A DNA stretch of 16,543 bases from JAHJDS01 sp964569795 (GCA_964569795.1 CAZMVB010000051.1:1-16543), one strand, 5' to 3'. Positions 1 to 8,125 are shown, counted from the stretch's first letter. Numbers and translations are program-made. Notes: a model not told the origin generated them from the letters alone.

Positions 1-170
1 TCCAGCATCTTGCCCTTGGCGTCGTACAGGCCGGTCACGAAATCCTTGGCCTCGCACAGGATCGGCGAGCGGGTGGTCATCTCCGTGGCGATGGACATCT
101 CCTCGGTGATGGACTTGAGGCGGCGTTGCAGGATCGAGACCAGGACCTTATCGATCTTGACCGAACTCAT
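1..170 (-). CDS. hyuB: Hydantoinase B / oxoprolinase-type subunit, N-terminal fragment
   Basis: Only the first 56 codons lie in the window; the gene continues past base 1. The ATG at 170-168 overlaps the TGA of hyuA in an ATGA arrangement, which implies translational coupling. The readable N-terminus (a DKVLVSIL start, a RRLKSITEEM helix, then TTRSPI and an LYDAKG stretch) matches the opening of the HyuB/acetone-carboxylase-alpha family, where an N-terminal helix with an R-L-x-S-I-x-E-E-M pattern precedes a D-x-x-G turn. HyuB partners HyuA in ATP-dependent hydrolysis of cyclic amides such as hydantoins or 5-oxoproline, or in ATP-dependent carboxylation of ketones. The fragment cannot tell these apart. 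The family call is fairly secure from the fragment plus its pairing with hyuA; the substrate is unknown. Confidence 0.75.
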   Translation of the reverse strand, partial: MSSVKIDKVLVSILQRRLKSITEEMSIATEMTTRSPILCEAKDFVTGLYDAKGKML

Positions 171-2272
171 GACAGTATCCTTTCCTTGATCTCGGCCTCG
201 CGCTCGGCCAGGAACAGGGTGTAAGAGCCGAACCGGTCCACGAGTACGGAATACTCGGGCGTGACAAAGGTGGTGGTGTTGACCTGTTCCAGAATGGCCG
301 GGCCGCGGATGAAGTTGCCGTGGCTCAGCCGGAAGGCGTCGAACACGGGCACCCGCTGGAATTTTTTGGCCCGGGGCAGATAGACCTGACGGTCCTTCTT
401 GAAGGCGGCCGAGGGGTCCTCGCCGGCAAAGGGCTGCTCGGAAAAACGAGGCTTGTCGGTGACGCCGATGGTGATCAGGCGCATGTTGATCAGCTCGACT
501 AGCGTCCTTTCTTCTTCTAAAGAATAACCGAAGAGCCGGTTGTGCTCGGGGTGGAACCGGGCCTCGATCCCGGCCAGGTCGCCCTGGTCCACCATGTCCC
601 CGGAAATCTCGACGTTGACCTCGTGGTACTGGCCCACGTAGCGCAGGTCCAGGGAATAGACGATCCGGACCCGGTCCTCGCCCAGCCCCTCGCTCTTCAG
701 CAGGTCGAGGCCCTCCTGGCGCATTTCCCCGAACAGGGCCTGGAACCGCCCCAGGTCCAGGGTGTCCAGGGTGGTCGGGTAGGTCCGGACGAAATCGTGC
801 TGCAGGTCGCTCATGAGCATGCCCGCGGCGCAGAAGATGGACGACTCGCGGGGCACGACCATCACCGGTATCTCCAGCTCGAGCGAGATCATGCAGGCGT
901 GGTTGGGTCCGGCCCCGCCGGCGACCACCACCGGGAAGTCGCGGGGGTCGGCCCCCTGCTTGACCGCCACCTCCCGGACCGCGGCGGCCATGTTGACGTT
1001 GATGACGTTGTACATCCCGGCCGCGGCCTCGACCACGTCGAACTTGAGCGGCCGGGCGACGTGTTCCTCGATGGCCCGCTCGGCCTTGGCCTTGTCGAGC
1101 TTGATCCGGCCGCCGGCGAAAAAGTCGGGGTCGAGATAGCCCAGCACCAGGTCGGCGTCGGTGCAGGCCGGCAGCTCGCCGCCCAGGTCGTAGCAGGCCG
1201 GCCCGGGCTTGGACCCGGCCGACTGGGGGCCCATCCGCAGCAGGCCGCCCTCGTCGATCCAGCCGATGGAGCCGCCCCCGGCGCCGATGGTCACCACGTT
1301 GAGCATGGGCAAGGCCAGACGCAGCCGGTTGATCTCGCCCACCGTCGTCACCAGGGGCTGCTTGTTCTTGACCAGGGCCGCGTCAAAGCTGGTCCCGCCC
1401 ATGTCCATGGTCAGGCAGTCGTTGTAGCCCTGGACCGAGGTGTAGGCCACCCCGGCCACCGGGCCGCCCGCCGGTCCGGACAGCAGGGTCGCCGCGGCCA
1501 TGGACGTGGCCTGATCCGGCGAGGTCACCCCGCCGTTGCTCTGCATGATCAGCAGCACGCCCCGGTAGCTGACGTCCTTGAGCTTCTTGAGCAGCGCGTC
1601 GAGATACCTGGACAGGATCGGACCGACGTAGGCGTTGAGCACCGTGGTCGAGACCCGATCGTAGAACCGGATCGAAGGCAAGACCTCGGTCGAGACCGAG
1701 AGATAGGCCGCCGGCATTTTTTCCCGGATGATCCGGGCGGCGACCTGTTCGTGGGACGGGTTGGCGAACGAGTTCATGAAGCAGACGGCCACCGCCTCGC
1801 AGCCCTCGGCCAGAAACAGGTCGGCCGTGGCCGCAACGCCCGCCTCGCTGATCGGGGTGACCACCTGGCCGGCGTAGTCCAGCCGTTCCTCGACCGGGGC
1901 CCGGAGGTAGCGCCTCACCAGGGGCACGACGTTGGTGTACCGGTTGTTGTACTGTTCCTCGCGGATGCCCCGCCGCATCTCCAGGGCGTCCCGGACCCCC
2001 TGGGTGGTCACCAGGCCGGTCTTGGCCCCGGTGTAGGTCAACACGGCGTTGGTGGTCACCGTGGTCCCGTGGACGATGACCGTCACGTCGGCCAGAAAAT
2101 CCTCGACGCTCCGGTCATGGGCCGCGGCCATCTCGCCGATGCCGGTCATGGTGGCCACGGACGGATCGTCCGGCGTGGACAGGACCTTGTAGATCTCCGA
2201 GGAACCGTCCTCCATGGTCAACAGAAAGTCGGTGAAGGTCCCGCCGACATCGATCCCGATCTTAAACTTCAC
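167..2272 (-). CDS. hyuA: Hydantoinase A / ketone-carboxylase beta-type ATPase subunit
   Basis: This 701-residue protein has the usual length of HyuA, acetone carboxylase beta and acetophenone carboxylase subunits. The N-terminal ASKHA nucleotide-binding fold is visible as GIDVGGTFTDF (about 6-16), followed by the HGTTVTTNAVL segment. The family hallmark GGAGPNHA is at 452-459. The protein supplies the ATP-dependent step, probably phosphorylation of a carbonyl or amide oxygen, for the partner HyuB. The start is GTG at 2272-2270, with a GGGGG tract about 9 bases upstream serving as a ribosome site; no nearby ATG gives a better N-terminus. It lies 115 bp after the mutase gene and overlaps hyuB by 4 bases. 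Family members include N-methylhydantoinases, 5-oxoprolinases and ketone carboxylases. The CoA-ester neighbours make a carboxylase-like role attractive, but that is inference. Confidence 0.88.
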   Translation of the reverse strand: MKFKIGIDVGGTFTDFLLTMEDGSSEIYKVLSTPDDPSVATMTGIGEMAAAHDRSVEDFLADVTVIVHGTTVTTNAVLTYTGAKTGLVTTQGVRDALEMRRGIREEQYNNRYTNVVPLVRRYLRAPVEERLDYAGQVVTPISEAGVAATADLFLAEGCEAVAVCFMNSFANPSHEQVAARIIREKMPAAYLSVSTEVLPSIRFYDRVSTTVLNAYVGPILSRYLDALLKKLKDVSYRGVLLIMQSNGGVTSPDQATSMAAATLLSGPAGGPVAGVAYTSVQGYNDCLTMDMGGTSFDAALVKNKQPLVTTVGEINRLRLALPMLNVVTIGAGGGSIGWIDEGGLLRMGPQSAGSKPGPACYDLGGELPACTDADLVLGYLDPDFFAGGRIKLDKAKAERAIEEHVARPLKFDVVEAAAGMYNVINVNMAAAVREVAVKQGADPRDFPVVVAGGAGPNHACMISLELEIPVMVVPRESSIFCAAGMLMSDLQHDFVRTYPTTLDTLDLGRFQALFGEMRQEGLDLLKSEGLGEDRVRIVYSLDLRYVGQYHEVNVEISGDMVDQGDLAGIEARFHPEHNRLFGYSLEEERTLVELINMRLITIGVTDKPRFSEQPFAGEDPSAAFKKDRQVYLPRAKKFQRVPVFDAFRLSHGNFIRGPAILEQVNTTTFVTPEYSVLVDRFGSYTLFLAEREAEIKERILS

Positions 2273-2285
2273 TTAATCAACCCCC

Positions 2286-2372
2286 GCGGCAGTGGCCGCA
2301 TTAATTCGCGATGAGCGACTGTGCCTGTTTCACTTGGTCGTCCGCGCTTGCCGCGGCCACTACGTCGGCCGC
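2286..2372. repeat. Two hairpins in the mutase-hyuA spacer
   Basis: This is the only sizeable gap inside the minus-strand operon. One hairpin has arms gcggc 2286-2290 and gccgc 2295-2299 and sits directly upstream of the hyuA ribosome site. The other has 6-bp arms, gcggcc 2353-2358 and ggccgc 2367-2372. A longer-range 9-bp inverted repeat joins 2291-2299 with 2353-2361. No U-run follows in the minus-strand RNA, so this is not a standard terminator; RNA processing, mRNA stabilisation or a REP-like element is more likely. Bases 2314-2327 (AGCGACTGTGCCTG) recur exactly at 14125-14138. Confidence 0.6.
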
Positions 2373-2387
2373 TGCATTAGTGTTTGT

Positions 2388-4019
2388 TTAAAAAATACTC
2401 GGCTCCTTCATTTCTCCGTAAACGTCGCGAAAGACGCCGGCCATCTCGCCGACCGTGCAGTACGCCCGGCAGCATTCCACTAGCGCCGGCATGACGTTCC
2501 GCTTGGCCCGAGCGTCGGCCTCGAGCTTCTCGAGGGCAACGGCCACCGCGCCGTCGTCCCGGGTGCGCCGGAGTTCCTGCAGGGCCTCGATCTGCTTTTT
2601 GGCCGAAACGTCGGTGTACTCGTGGAGCTGGACGTCCTCGGTCGTCCCCTCCTCGGCGTACTTGTTGACCCCGACCTTGATCAGCTCGCCCTGCTGGACG
2701 TCCCGCTCGAACTCGTAGGCCTGCCGGGAGACCTTGCGCTGGACAAAGCCGTCGCTCACGGCCTTGATCATGCCGCCGTAGTCCTCGATCTCGGCCATCT
2801 CCCTTAAAATCTTGTCCTCCATCTGCCGGGTCAGGGTCTCGACAAAGTATGACCCGGCCAGGGGATCGACCGTGTCCCTGAGGCCGATCTCGTCCATCAG
2901 GAGCTGGCAGGTCCGCAGGGACAGCAGGGCCGAGTGCGGGGTGGGGATGGTGTAGGCCTCGTCATAGCTGCACAGGGCCGTGGTCTGGGCCCCGCCCAGG
3001 GCCGCGGCCAGGCCGTAGTAGGCCCCGCGGACGATGTTGTTCTCGGGCTGGGCCTTGGTCAGGCCGTACCCGCCGCCCCCGAACAGTCCCCGCAGGAACA
3101 GGGCCTTTTCGTTTTTGACCCCGTAACGCTCGCGCAGCAGCTTGGCCCACAGCTTCCGGGCCGCCCGGAACTTGGCCACCTGCTCCCACAGGTTGCCGAA
3201 GATGTTGAAGTTGAACGAGAAGCGCTTGACCGTGGCCTCGGGGTCCAGCCCCCGGGCGACCACGTTGTCCACGTAGGCAAAGGCGATCAGGAAGGCGTAG
3301 CCGATCTCCTGGGCCGGGGTGGCCCCGGACTCGCGGATGTGATAACCGCAGACCGAGACCGGATTGCACCGGGGCAAATTTGTCGCCGCGTACTCGATCA
3401 CGTCCCCGACCAGATCGACCGCCGGCTCGACCGGAAAGACCCAGGCCCCCCGGCCGATGATCTCCTTGAGGATGTCGTTCTGGGGCGTGGCCGAGATCTT
3501 CGTGACGTCGAACCCCTTCTTCTCGGCCAGGGCCTGGTACATGGCCAGCATGATCGAGGCCACGGCGTTGATGGTCAGCCCCGAGCCGATGCGGTGCAGG
3601 TCGATCCCGTCAAAGGCGACCTCGAAGTCGGCCAGCGAGTCCACGGCCATGCCCACCCGGCCGACCTCGCCCTCGGCCCTCGGATCGTCCGAATCGAGAC
3701 CCATCTGGGTCGGCAGGTCAAAGGCCACGTTCAGACCGGTCTGGCCGTGCTCGATGAGCAGCTTGAACCGCTCGTTGGTCTCGGCCGGGGTGCCGAACCC
3801 CGAGTACTGGCGCGTCGTCCAGGCCCGGCTGCGATAGCCGCCCGGATGGAGCGCCCGGGTGAACGGAAATTGGCCGGGATCTCCCAGGTCGCTCTCGTAG
3901 TCAAAGCCGACCGCCTCCAGGTCCCCGGGACCGTAAAAGGGCTTGATCTCGATGCCCGACTGGAGGGTCACCTTCTGGATGGCGTCCTTTTCGTTTTTTT
4001 CATAGCGGGCCACGCCCAT
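2388..4019 (-). CDS. B12-dependent acyl-CoA mutase, catalytic subunit (methylmalonyl-CoA mutase-like)
   Basis: This 543-residue catalytic TIM-barrel subunit belongs to the two-subunit coenzyme-B12 mutase type; the B12-binding domain is the separate gene just upstream. It aligns without indels to the active site of Propionibacterium methylmalonyl-CoA mutase at an offset of 17. Tyr72 (=Y89), Gln180 (=Q197), Arg190 (=R207), Tyr226 (=Y243) and His227 (=H244) are all kept. Tyr plus Arg is the pair that binds a free carboxylate; isobutyryl-CoA mutase has Phe/Gln instead. The CoA/substrate channel differs, however: Y75 is His58, M78 is Gly61 and S114 is Asn97. Homologue numbering is from memory. The ATG has GGAG about 10 bases upstream and lies 15 bp after the small subunit. 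It probably rearranges a malonyl/succinyl-type CoA ester, perhaps bulkier than methylmalonyl-CoA (inference). Confidence 0.88.
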   Translation of the reverse strand: MGVARYEKNEKDAIQKVTLQSGIEIKPFYGPGDLEAVGFDYESDLGDPGQFPFTRALHPGGYRSRAWTTRQYSGFGTPAETNERFKLLIEHGQTGLNVAFDLPTQMGLDSDDPRAEGEVGRVGMAVDSLADFEVAFDGIDLHRIGSGLTINAVASIMLAMYQALAEKKGFDVTKISATPQNDILKEIIGRGAWVFPVEPAVDLVGDVIEYAATNLPRCNPVSVCGYHIRESGATPAQEIGYAFLIAFAYVDNVVARGLDPEATVKRFSFNFNIFGNLWEQVAKFRAARKLWAKLLRERYGVKNEKALFLRGLFGGGGYGLTKAQPENNIVRGAYYGLAAALGGAQTTALCSYDEAYTIPTPHSALLSLRTCQLLMDEIGLRDTVDPLAGSYFVETLTRQMEDKILREMAEIEDYGGMIKAVSDGFVQRKVSRQAYEFERDVQQGELIKVGVNKYAEEGTTEDVQLHEYTDVSAKKQIEALQELRRTRDDGAVAVALEKLEADARAKRNVMPALVECCRAYCTVGEMAGVFRDVYGEMKEPSIF

Positions 4020-4034
4020 GGGTCTTGGTCTCCA

Positions 4035-4445
4035 TCAGTTGCGGGAGGCGTTCTCCCGGATGAATTGCACGAATTCCTGGAACCGGGTGCCGCCGGGAAA
4101 GACCCCGGCCACGCCCATCTGCTTGAGGGCCTCGACGTCTCGCTGCGGGATGACCCCCCCGACGACGACCAGGATATCACCCAAGCCCTTGGCGCGCAAA
4201 AGGTCCATCAATTTTTTGGAGATGGGCAGATGGGCCCCGCTCATGATGGACAGGCCGATGACGTCGGCCGCCTCCTGGAGGGCGACGTTGACGATGGCCT
4301 CGACGCTCTGGTGCAGGCCGGTGTAGATGACCTCCATGCCGGCGTCGCGCAGGGCGTGGGCGACCACCTTGGCCCCCCGGTCGTGCCCGTCCAGGCCCGG
4401 CTTGGCCACGACGACTCGTATCTTTCGCTCGTTTTTTTGATTCAT
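4035..4445 (-). CDS. B12-binding small subunit of acyl-CoA mutase
   Basis: This 136-residue protein is a single cobalamin-binding Rossmann-like domain. The DxHxxG motif is DGHDRG at 19-24, so His21 is the predicted lower axial ligand to cobalt. A VVVAKPGLDG lead-in and a later VVGGVIP segment match the C-terminal domain of fused methylmalonyl-CoA mutases. It must pair with the catalytic subunit encoded 15 bp downstream. It begins 15 bp after livF with an ATG and only a weak GAGTG-type ribosome site, and ends in TGA. The two-gene layout is the one used by archaeal-type methylmalonyl-CoA mutases, isobutyryl-CoA mutase and 2-hydroxyisobutyryl-CoA mutase, so the small subunit does not settle the substrate. 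No MeaB-type G-protein chaperone or epimerase gene is present in the window. Confidence 0.9.
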   Translation of the reverse strand: MNQKNERKIRVVVAKPGLDGHDRGAKVVAHALRDAGMEVIYTGLHQSVEAIVNVALQEAADVIGLSIMSGAHLPISKKLMDLLRAKGLGDILVVVGGVIPQRDVEALKQMGVAGVFPGGTRFQEFVQFIRENASRN

Positions 4446-4460
4446 GATGTCACTCGCTTG

Positions 4461-5219
4461 TTATTGGCGGCCCGGTCGGGGGTCGCCTTCATTGTCCGAA
4501 CGTCTTTGACGACCCAAAAACGCCCGCTTGACTTCCTCGTTGTCCAACAGCTCGGCGGCCGTGCCGGTGAGGACGATCCCCCCGGTCTCCAGGACGTAGG
4601 CCCGGTCGGCCACCTTGAGGGAGGCCTTGGCGTTCTGCTCGACCAGCAGCACGGTCGTGCCCCGCTGGCGCAGATCGGCGATGATCCGAAAGATCTCGGA
4701 CACGACCATGGGCGCCAGGCCCAGGCTCGGCTCGTCCAACAGGAGCAGCCGGGGCCGGCCCATCAGCCCCCGGCCCAGGGCCAGCATCTGCTGCTCGCCG
4801 CCGGACAGGGTCCCGGCCGGCTGCTGCCGGCGCTGGCCCAGCACCGGAAACAGGTCGAACACCCGGCCGATCCGCTTCTTGACGTCATGTTTCCGTCCGG
4901 CCCGCAACTGGAGGTAGGCCCCGACCTCGAGGTTCTCGAGCACGCTCAGGGGACCGAACAACATCCGGCCCTCGGGGACCTGGACGATCCCGGCCGCCAC
5001 CCGGCCCAGGGCGTCGATCCGGGCCAGGTCCCGGCCCTGAAACTCGATCCGGCCCCCGGCCGCGGGATGAACGCCGCTGATGACGTTCAGGAGCGTGGTC
5101 TTGCCGGCCCCGTTGGAACCGATCAGGGCCACGATCTCGCCCTCGGCCACCTCGAGGCCCACCTGGTGGAGGGCCCGGACCCGGCCGTAAAAGGCGCTGA
5201 CCCCATCTACCACCAGCAT
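4461..5219 (-). CDS. livF: Branched-chain-type ABC importer ATPase LivF
   Basis: This 252-residue cytoplasmic ATPase is of normal LivF length. It shows Walker A GSNGAGKTT (34-42), signature LSGGEQQ (138-144), Walker B LLLLDE (158-163) and a switch region with VEQN, where Gln/Asn replace the usual His-Asp; VEQN is normal for LivF. It powers the importer with LivG and the LivHM membrane pair. The ATG at 5219-5217 is 4 bp beyond the livG stop. It is the last transporter gene before the mutase genes. The HAAT family carries branched-chain amino acids but also short-chain amides, urea and aromatic or dicarboxylic acids. Its place in a catabolic operon suggests the imported compound is the pathway substrate (inference). 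Confidence 0.95.
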   Translation of the reverse strand: MLVVDGVSAFYGRVRALHQVGLEVAEGEIVALIGSNGAGKTTLLNVISGVHPAAGGRIEFQGRDLARIDALGRVAAGIVQVPEGRMLFGPLSVLENLEVGAYLQLRAGRKHDVKKRIGRVFDLFPVLGQRRQQPAGTLSGGEQQMLALGRGLMGRPRLLLLDEPSLGLAPMVVSEIFRIIADLRQRGTTVLLVEQNAKASLKVADRAYVLETGGIVLTGTAAELLDNEEVKRAFLGRQRRSDNEGDPRPGRQ

Positions 5220-5223
5220 CGGC

Positions 5224-6060
5224 CTAGTCCTCCTCGCCCAGGTAGGCGGCGATCACCTCGGGGTGACGCTGCATCTCGTCCGGCGTGCCCTCGGCGATGA
5301 GCTGGCCGTGGTTGAGGACGATCACCCGGTCGCTGATGCCCATGACGATGTTCATGTCGTGCTCGATGAGCAGGACCGACACCCCCAGGTCCCGGGTCTT
5401 GAGGATCAGTTCGGCCACCTCGTCGGTCTCGGCGGCGTTGAGCCCGGCCACCGGCTCGTCTAAAAGGACCATGGTCGGCTCGCCCACCAGGGCCCGGGCC
5501 ATCTCGGTCCGCTTCATGTCCCCGTAGGACAGGGCCGAGGACTCCCAGTCGGCCTTGTCGGCCAGGCCGAAAAATTCCAGCGTCGCCAAAGACCGCTCCC
5601 GGATCAGACGCTCCTGGGCCCCCACGCCCGGCAGCCGCAGCATGGCCCAGATGAATTCGTAGTCGGCGCCGCCCCAGCCCCCGGCCAGCCGCGACCAGAA
5701 CGACCGGTCGGCCCCGGCCGGGCCCCTGGAGAAATGGAGGCCGACCATGACGTTTTCCAGGACGGTCATGTTACGAAAAACCTGGAGATTTTGAAAGGTC
5801 CGGGTCAGGCCCAGGCGGCGGATGCGGTGCGGTTTCCAGGCGGTGATGTCCCGCCCCTGGAAGAAGACCCGGCCGGTGGCGGGCCGATAGACCCCGGTCA
5901 CGGTGTTGACCGCCGTGGTCTTGCCCGCGCCGTTGGGGCCGATCAGGGCGGTTATCCGTCCCCGGCCGGCCTCGAGGTTGGCCCGGGCCAGGGCCATCAG
6001 GCCCCCGAAGGCCACGCTCAGGTCCTCGGCCTTGAGGATCACTTCCCCGGCGCCGCTCAC
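5224..6060 (-). CDS. livG: Branched-chain-type ABC importer ATPase LivG
   Basis: This 278-residue ATPase has Walker A GPNGAGKTT (41-49), a Q-loop in TRTFQNLQ, signature LSYGD (177-181), Walker B MVLLDE (197-202) and switch His234 in the IEHDM segment. The LivG-specific helical insertion with LRLPG is present near 140. The signature continues as DMKRTEMARAL rather than the usual QRRLEIARAL, a modest divergence from housekeeping LivG proteins. The start is GTG at 6060-6058 and overlaps the livM stop (GTGA), so translation is probably coupled. It forms the ATPase pair with LivF on the cytoplasmic face of the LivHM channel. Confidence 0.95.
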   Translation of the reverse strand: MSGAGEVILKAEDLSVAFGGLMALARANLEAGRGRITALIGPNGAGKTTAVNTVTGVYRPATGRVFFQGRDITAWKPHRIRRLGLTRTFQNLQVFRNMTVLENVMVGLHFSRGPAGADRSFWSRLAGGWGGADYEFIWAMLRLPGVGAQERLIRERSLATLEFFGLADKADWESSALSYGDMKRTEMARALVGEPTMVLLDEPVAGLNAAETDEVAELILKTRDLGVSVLLIEHDMNIVMGISDRVIVLNHGQLIAEGTPDEMQRHPEVIAAYLGEED

Positions 6061-7034
6061 GTCCGCACCCCCCGGCCGGCCCTGGACCTGAACCGCCGGC
6101 TCACGGCCTGAACCAGGCCGACGAACAGCCCCTGGGGCACGAAGACCAGGATGACCACCAGGACCAGGCCGAAGATGAAGTGCTTGTAGGTCTCGATCAC
6201 ATCCAGCCAGTTGGGCAGCATCGTCAAGAGGAGGGCCCCGATGAGCGTCCCCCAGACGCTGCCCATGCCCCCGATCAGGACGATCATCACCAGGTCCACC
6301 GAGTGGAAGATGTCGAAGTCCCCCGGGGTGGGCATGATCATGTGGGCGTGGAGACTCCCGGCCAGCGAGGCCATGACCGCGCTGAGCACGAAGACCTTGA
6401 CCTTGTACCGGCTGACGTTGATCCCCAGGGAGGCCGCGGCCACCTCGGAGCCGTGCAGGGCCCGCAGGGCCCGGCCGACCCGGCTGCTCACCAGGTTGAT
6501 CGAGATGATGATGGCCACCACCACGAAGAAATAGATCAGGTAAAACCGGACGATCTCGTTGTCAAAGACCAGGCCGAACAGCTTCAGGTTCGGGATGCCG
6601 CCCAGGCCGTCCTCCTGGCCGGTGGCCTTCCAGGCCTTGATGATCTCATAGACCACGATGTTGAAGCCCAGGGTGGCCATGACCAGGTAGTTGCCGTGGA
6701 GCTTGAGGGTCGGGATGCCGATCACCCAGGCGACCAGGGCCGTGCCGATCATGCCGATGACCATGGCCAGCCAGGGGTTCATTCCGACGCCGAGATAGGG
6801 CGCGGTCAGCATCCCCGAGAAATAGGCCCCCATGGCGTAAAAGGCGGCGTGGCCCAGCGAGATCTGGCCGGCGTAACCGAGCAGCAGGTTCAGGCCGATG
6901 CAGACGATGGCCACCAGCCCGGCCCGGTTCAGGATGGACAGCGTGTATTCCGGATTGGGGATCAACAGCGGGACCACGACCAGCACCAGGCTGAGCCCCA
7001 GGACGTACAGGTAATTTCGGCTCCGGTCGGTCAT
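6057..7034 (-). CDS. livM: Branched-chain-type ABC importer permease LivM
   Basis: This 325-residue integral membrane protein has many hydrophobic helices. The first spans about 8-25, and further helices include the stretches near 180, 205-220 and 285-310. The LivM hallmark GYAGQISLGHAAFYAMGAY is at 53-71. It forms the inner-membrane channel with LivH. The ATG overlaps the livH stop (ATGA), and its own stop overlaps the GTG of livG, so three transporter genes are linked by 4-base overlaps. Length and topology are normal. The substrate is not deducible from the permease. Confidence 0.94.
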   Translation of the reverse strand: MTDRSRNYLYVLGLSLVLVVVPLLIPNPEYTLSILNRAGLVAIVCIGLNLLLGYAGQISLGHAAFYAMGAYFSGMLTAPYLGVGMNPWLAMVIGMIGTALVAWVIGIPTLKLHGNYLVMATLGFNIVVYEIIKAWKATGQEDGLGGIPNLKLFGLVFDNEIVRFYLIYFFVVVAIIISINLVSSRVGRALRALHGSEVAAASLGINVSRYKVKVFVLSAVMASLAGSLHAHMIMPTPGDFDIFHSVDLVMIVLIGGMGSVWGTLIGALLLTMLPNWLDVIETYKHFIFGLVLVVILVFVPQGLFVGLVQAVSRRFRSRAGRGVRT

Positions 7035-8125
7035 ACCCGCTTGGCCTCGCCCCGGCCCAGGATCCCGGCCGGCCGGACGAACAACACCAGCACCAGGACC
7101 ACGAAGGCGGTCACTTCTTTGTAGTCAGCCAGCTTGGGGTCGAATCCGAGTAAAAACTTGGTGATCACGTCGAAGATCATCGGCACCCGCTCGATCACCC
7201 CGAGCAGAACCCCGCCGACGATGGCCCCGACGAAGCTGCCGTAGCCGCCCAGGACCGCCCCGGCGAATCCCTTGAGGCCGATCATGATCCCGATGGTGTA
7301 GTCCAGGGAGCTGATGGGCGTGATCAGCATCCCGGCCAGGCCCCCCAGGGTCCCGGCCAGGGCGAAGCTGAGCATGACCATCCGGTTGACGCTGATCCCG
7401 GCCAGGGTCGCCGCCCGGGGGGTGCTGGCCGCGGCCCGCATGGCCTTGCCGGTCACCGTCTTCTGGAAGAACCAGTGCAGGCCGGCGATGGACACCAGGG
7501 TCACCCCCAGGACCCAGATGTCCTGGAAGGTGTAGGCCGCGCCCAGGAGCTTGAGGTTGCCCGGGGTGAAGGCCGGCATCCTGACCGGCGTCTTGCCCCA
7601 GATGATCTCGAAGATGCCCCGGAGCAGGATCGAGACCCCGATGGTGATGAAGATCAGGATGACCACTTCCTTGGACCGGGCCGGCCGGATGAACAGCCTC
7701 TCGACCAGGGCCCCGATGATCGTCACCGCCCCCACGGCCAGGACCAGGGCGGCGATCTTCATCCACCAGGACACCGCGGGCATGGGCTCGATCTTGAACG
7801 GCAGGCCCGGCCAGATCCAGCCCGAGGCGGCCGGGATGTGCGACGGCAAGGTCAGTCCCCCCCAGACGGCCTGGGGGGGTTGCCCCAGCAGGGACAGCCA
7901 CTGGGCCACGGGATCGACCCCGATCAGGGCGCAGCCCAGGACGATGAAAAACGAGTACATCATGAACCCGCCCACGGTGACGAAGTCCACCTGGGTGAAG
8001 TTCACGATCCCGATCGAGTTGTGGATGATGCAGAACCCCAGGCCCACCAGGGCGTAGATCGCCCCGGTGGTAAACCCGGAGAGAATGGCCTGGGTGATGG
8101 CCGCGGTGAGTGCGTCGCCGGACAT
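7031..8125 (-). CDS. livH: Branched-chain-type ABC importer permease LivH, with extra loop
   Basis: This 364-residue membrane permease is longer than the usual 290-300 residues. The family N-terminus GAIYALVGLGF (21-31) and the NF motif at 42-43 are present, and the remaining helices match LivH. The extra length lies between about 68 and 120, a Pro/Trp-rich stretch (QPPQAVWGG, SGWIWPGLPF) inserted after the second hydrophobic region. It would form a large loop, which could touch a binding protein or another component. The DNA for this loop includes a perfect 9-bp palindrome (7857-7879). The ATG at 8125 has its GGAGG ribosome site 12 bases upstream, inside a hairpin, and the gene follows the CoA-transferase stop by 21 bp. 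No periplasmic binding protein gene is in the window. Confidence 0.92.
   Translation of the reverse strand: MSGDALTAAITQAILSGFTTGAIYALVGLGFCIIHNSIGIVNFTQVDFVTVGGFMMYSFFIVLGCALIGVDPVAQWLSLLGQPPQAVWGGLTLPSHIPAASGWIWPGLPFKIEPMPAVSWWMKIAALVLAVGAVTIIGALVERLFIRPARSKEVVILIFITIGVSILLRGIFEIIWGKTPVRMPAFTPGNLKLLGAAYTFQDIWVLGVTLVSIAGLHWFFQKTVTGKAMRAAASTPRAATLAGISVNRMVMLSFALAGTLGGLAGMLITPISSLDYTIGIMIGLKGFAGAVLGGYGSFVGAIVGGVLLGVIERVPMIFDVITKFLLGFDPKLADYKEVTAFVVLVLVLFVRPAGILGRGEAKRV
7857..7879. repeat. Perfect 9-bp GC palindrome inside livH
   Basis: The arms cccccccag (7857-7865) and ctggggggg (7871-7879) flank a 5-base loop. It lies within livH, in the codons for the extra loop (around QAVWGGL), and would form a very stable hairpin in the minus-strand mRNA. 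It could slow ribosomes, or mark where extra sequence entered the gene. Confidence 0.6.

Noticed and set aside
542..2314. Long plus-strand open frame (590 codons) opposite hyuA
   Set aside because: Rich in Gly, His, Pro, Asp and Arg with no domain; it is the antisense of a clear HyuA gene and arises from high GC.
2286..2372. Terminator between the mutase and hyuA
   Set aside because: Hairpins are present but no U-run follows on the minus strand, and hyuA has no clear promoter of its own.
2934..5300. Plus-strand open frame of 788 codons spanning the mutase genes and livF
   Set aside because: Runs antisense across three well-supported genes and has low-complexity composition.
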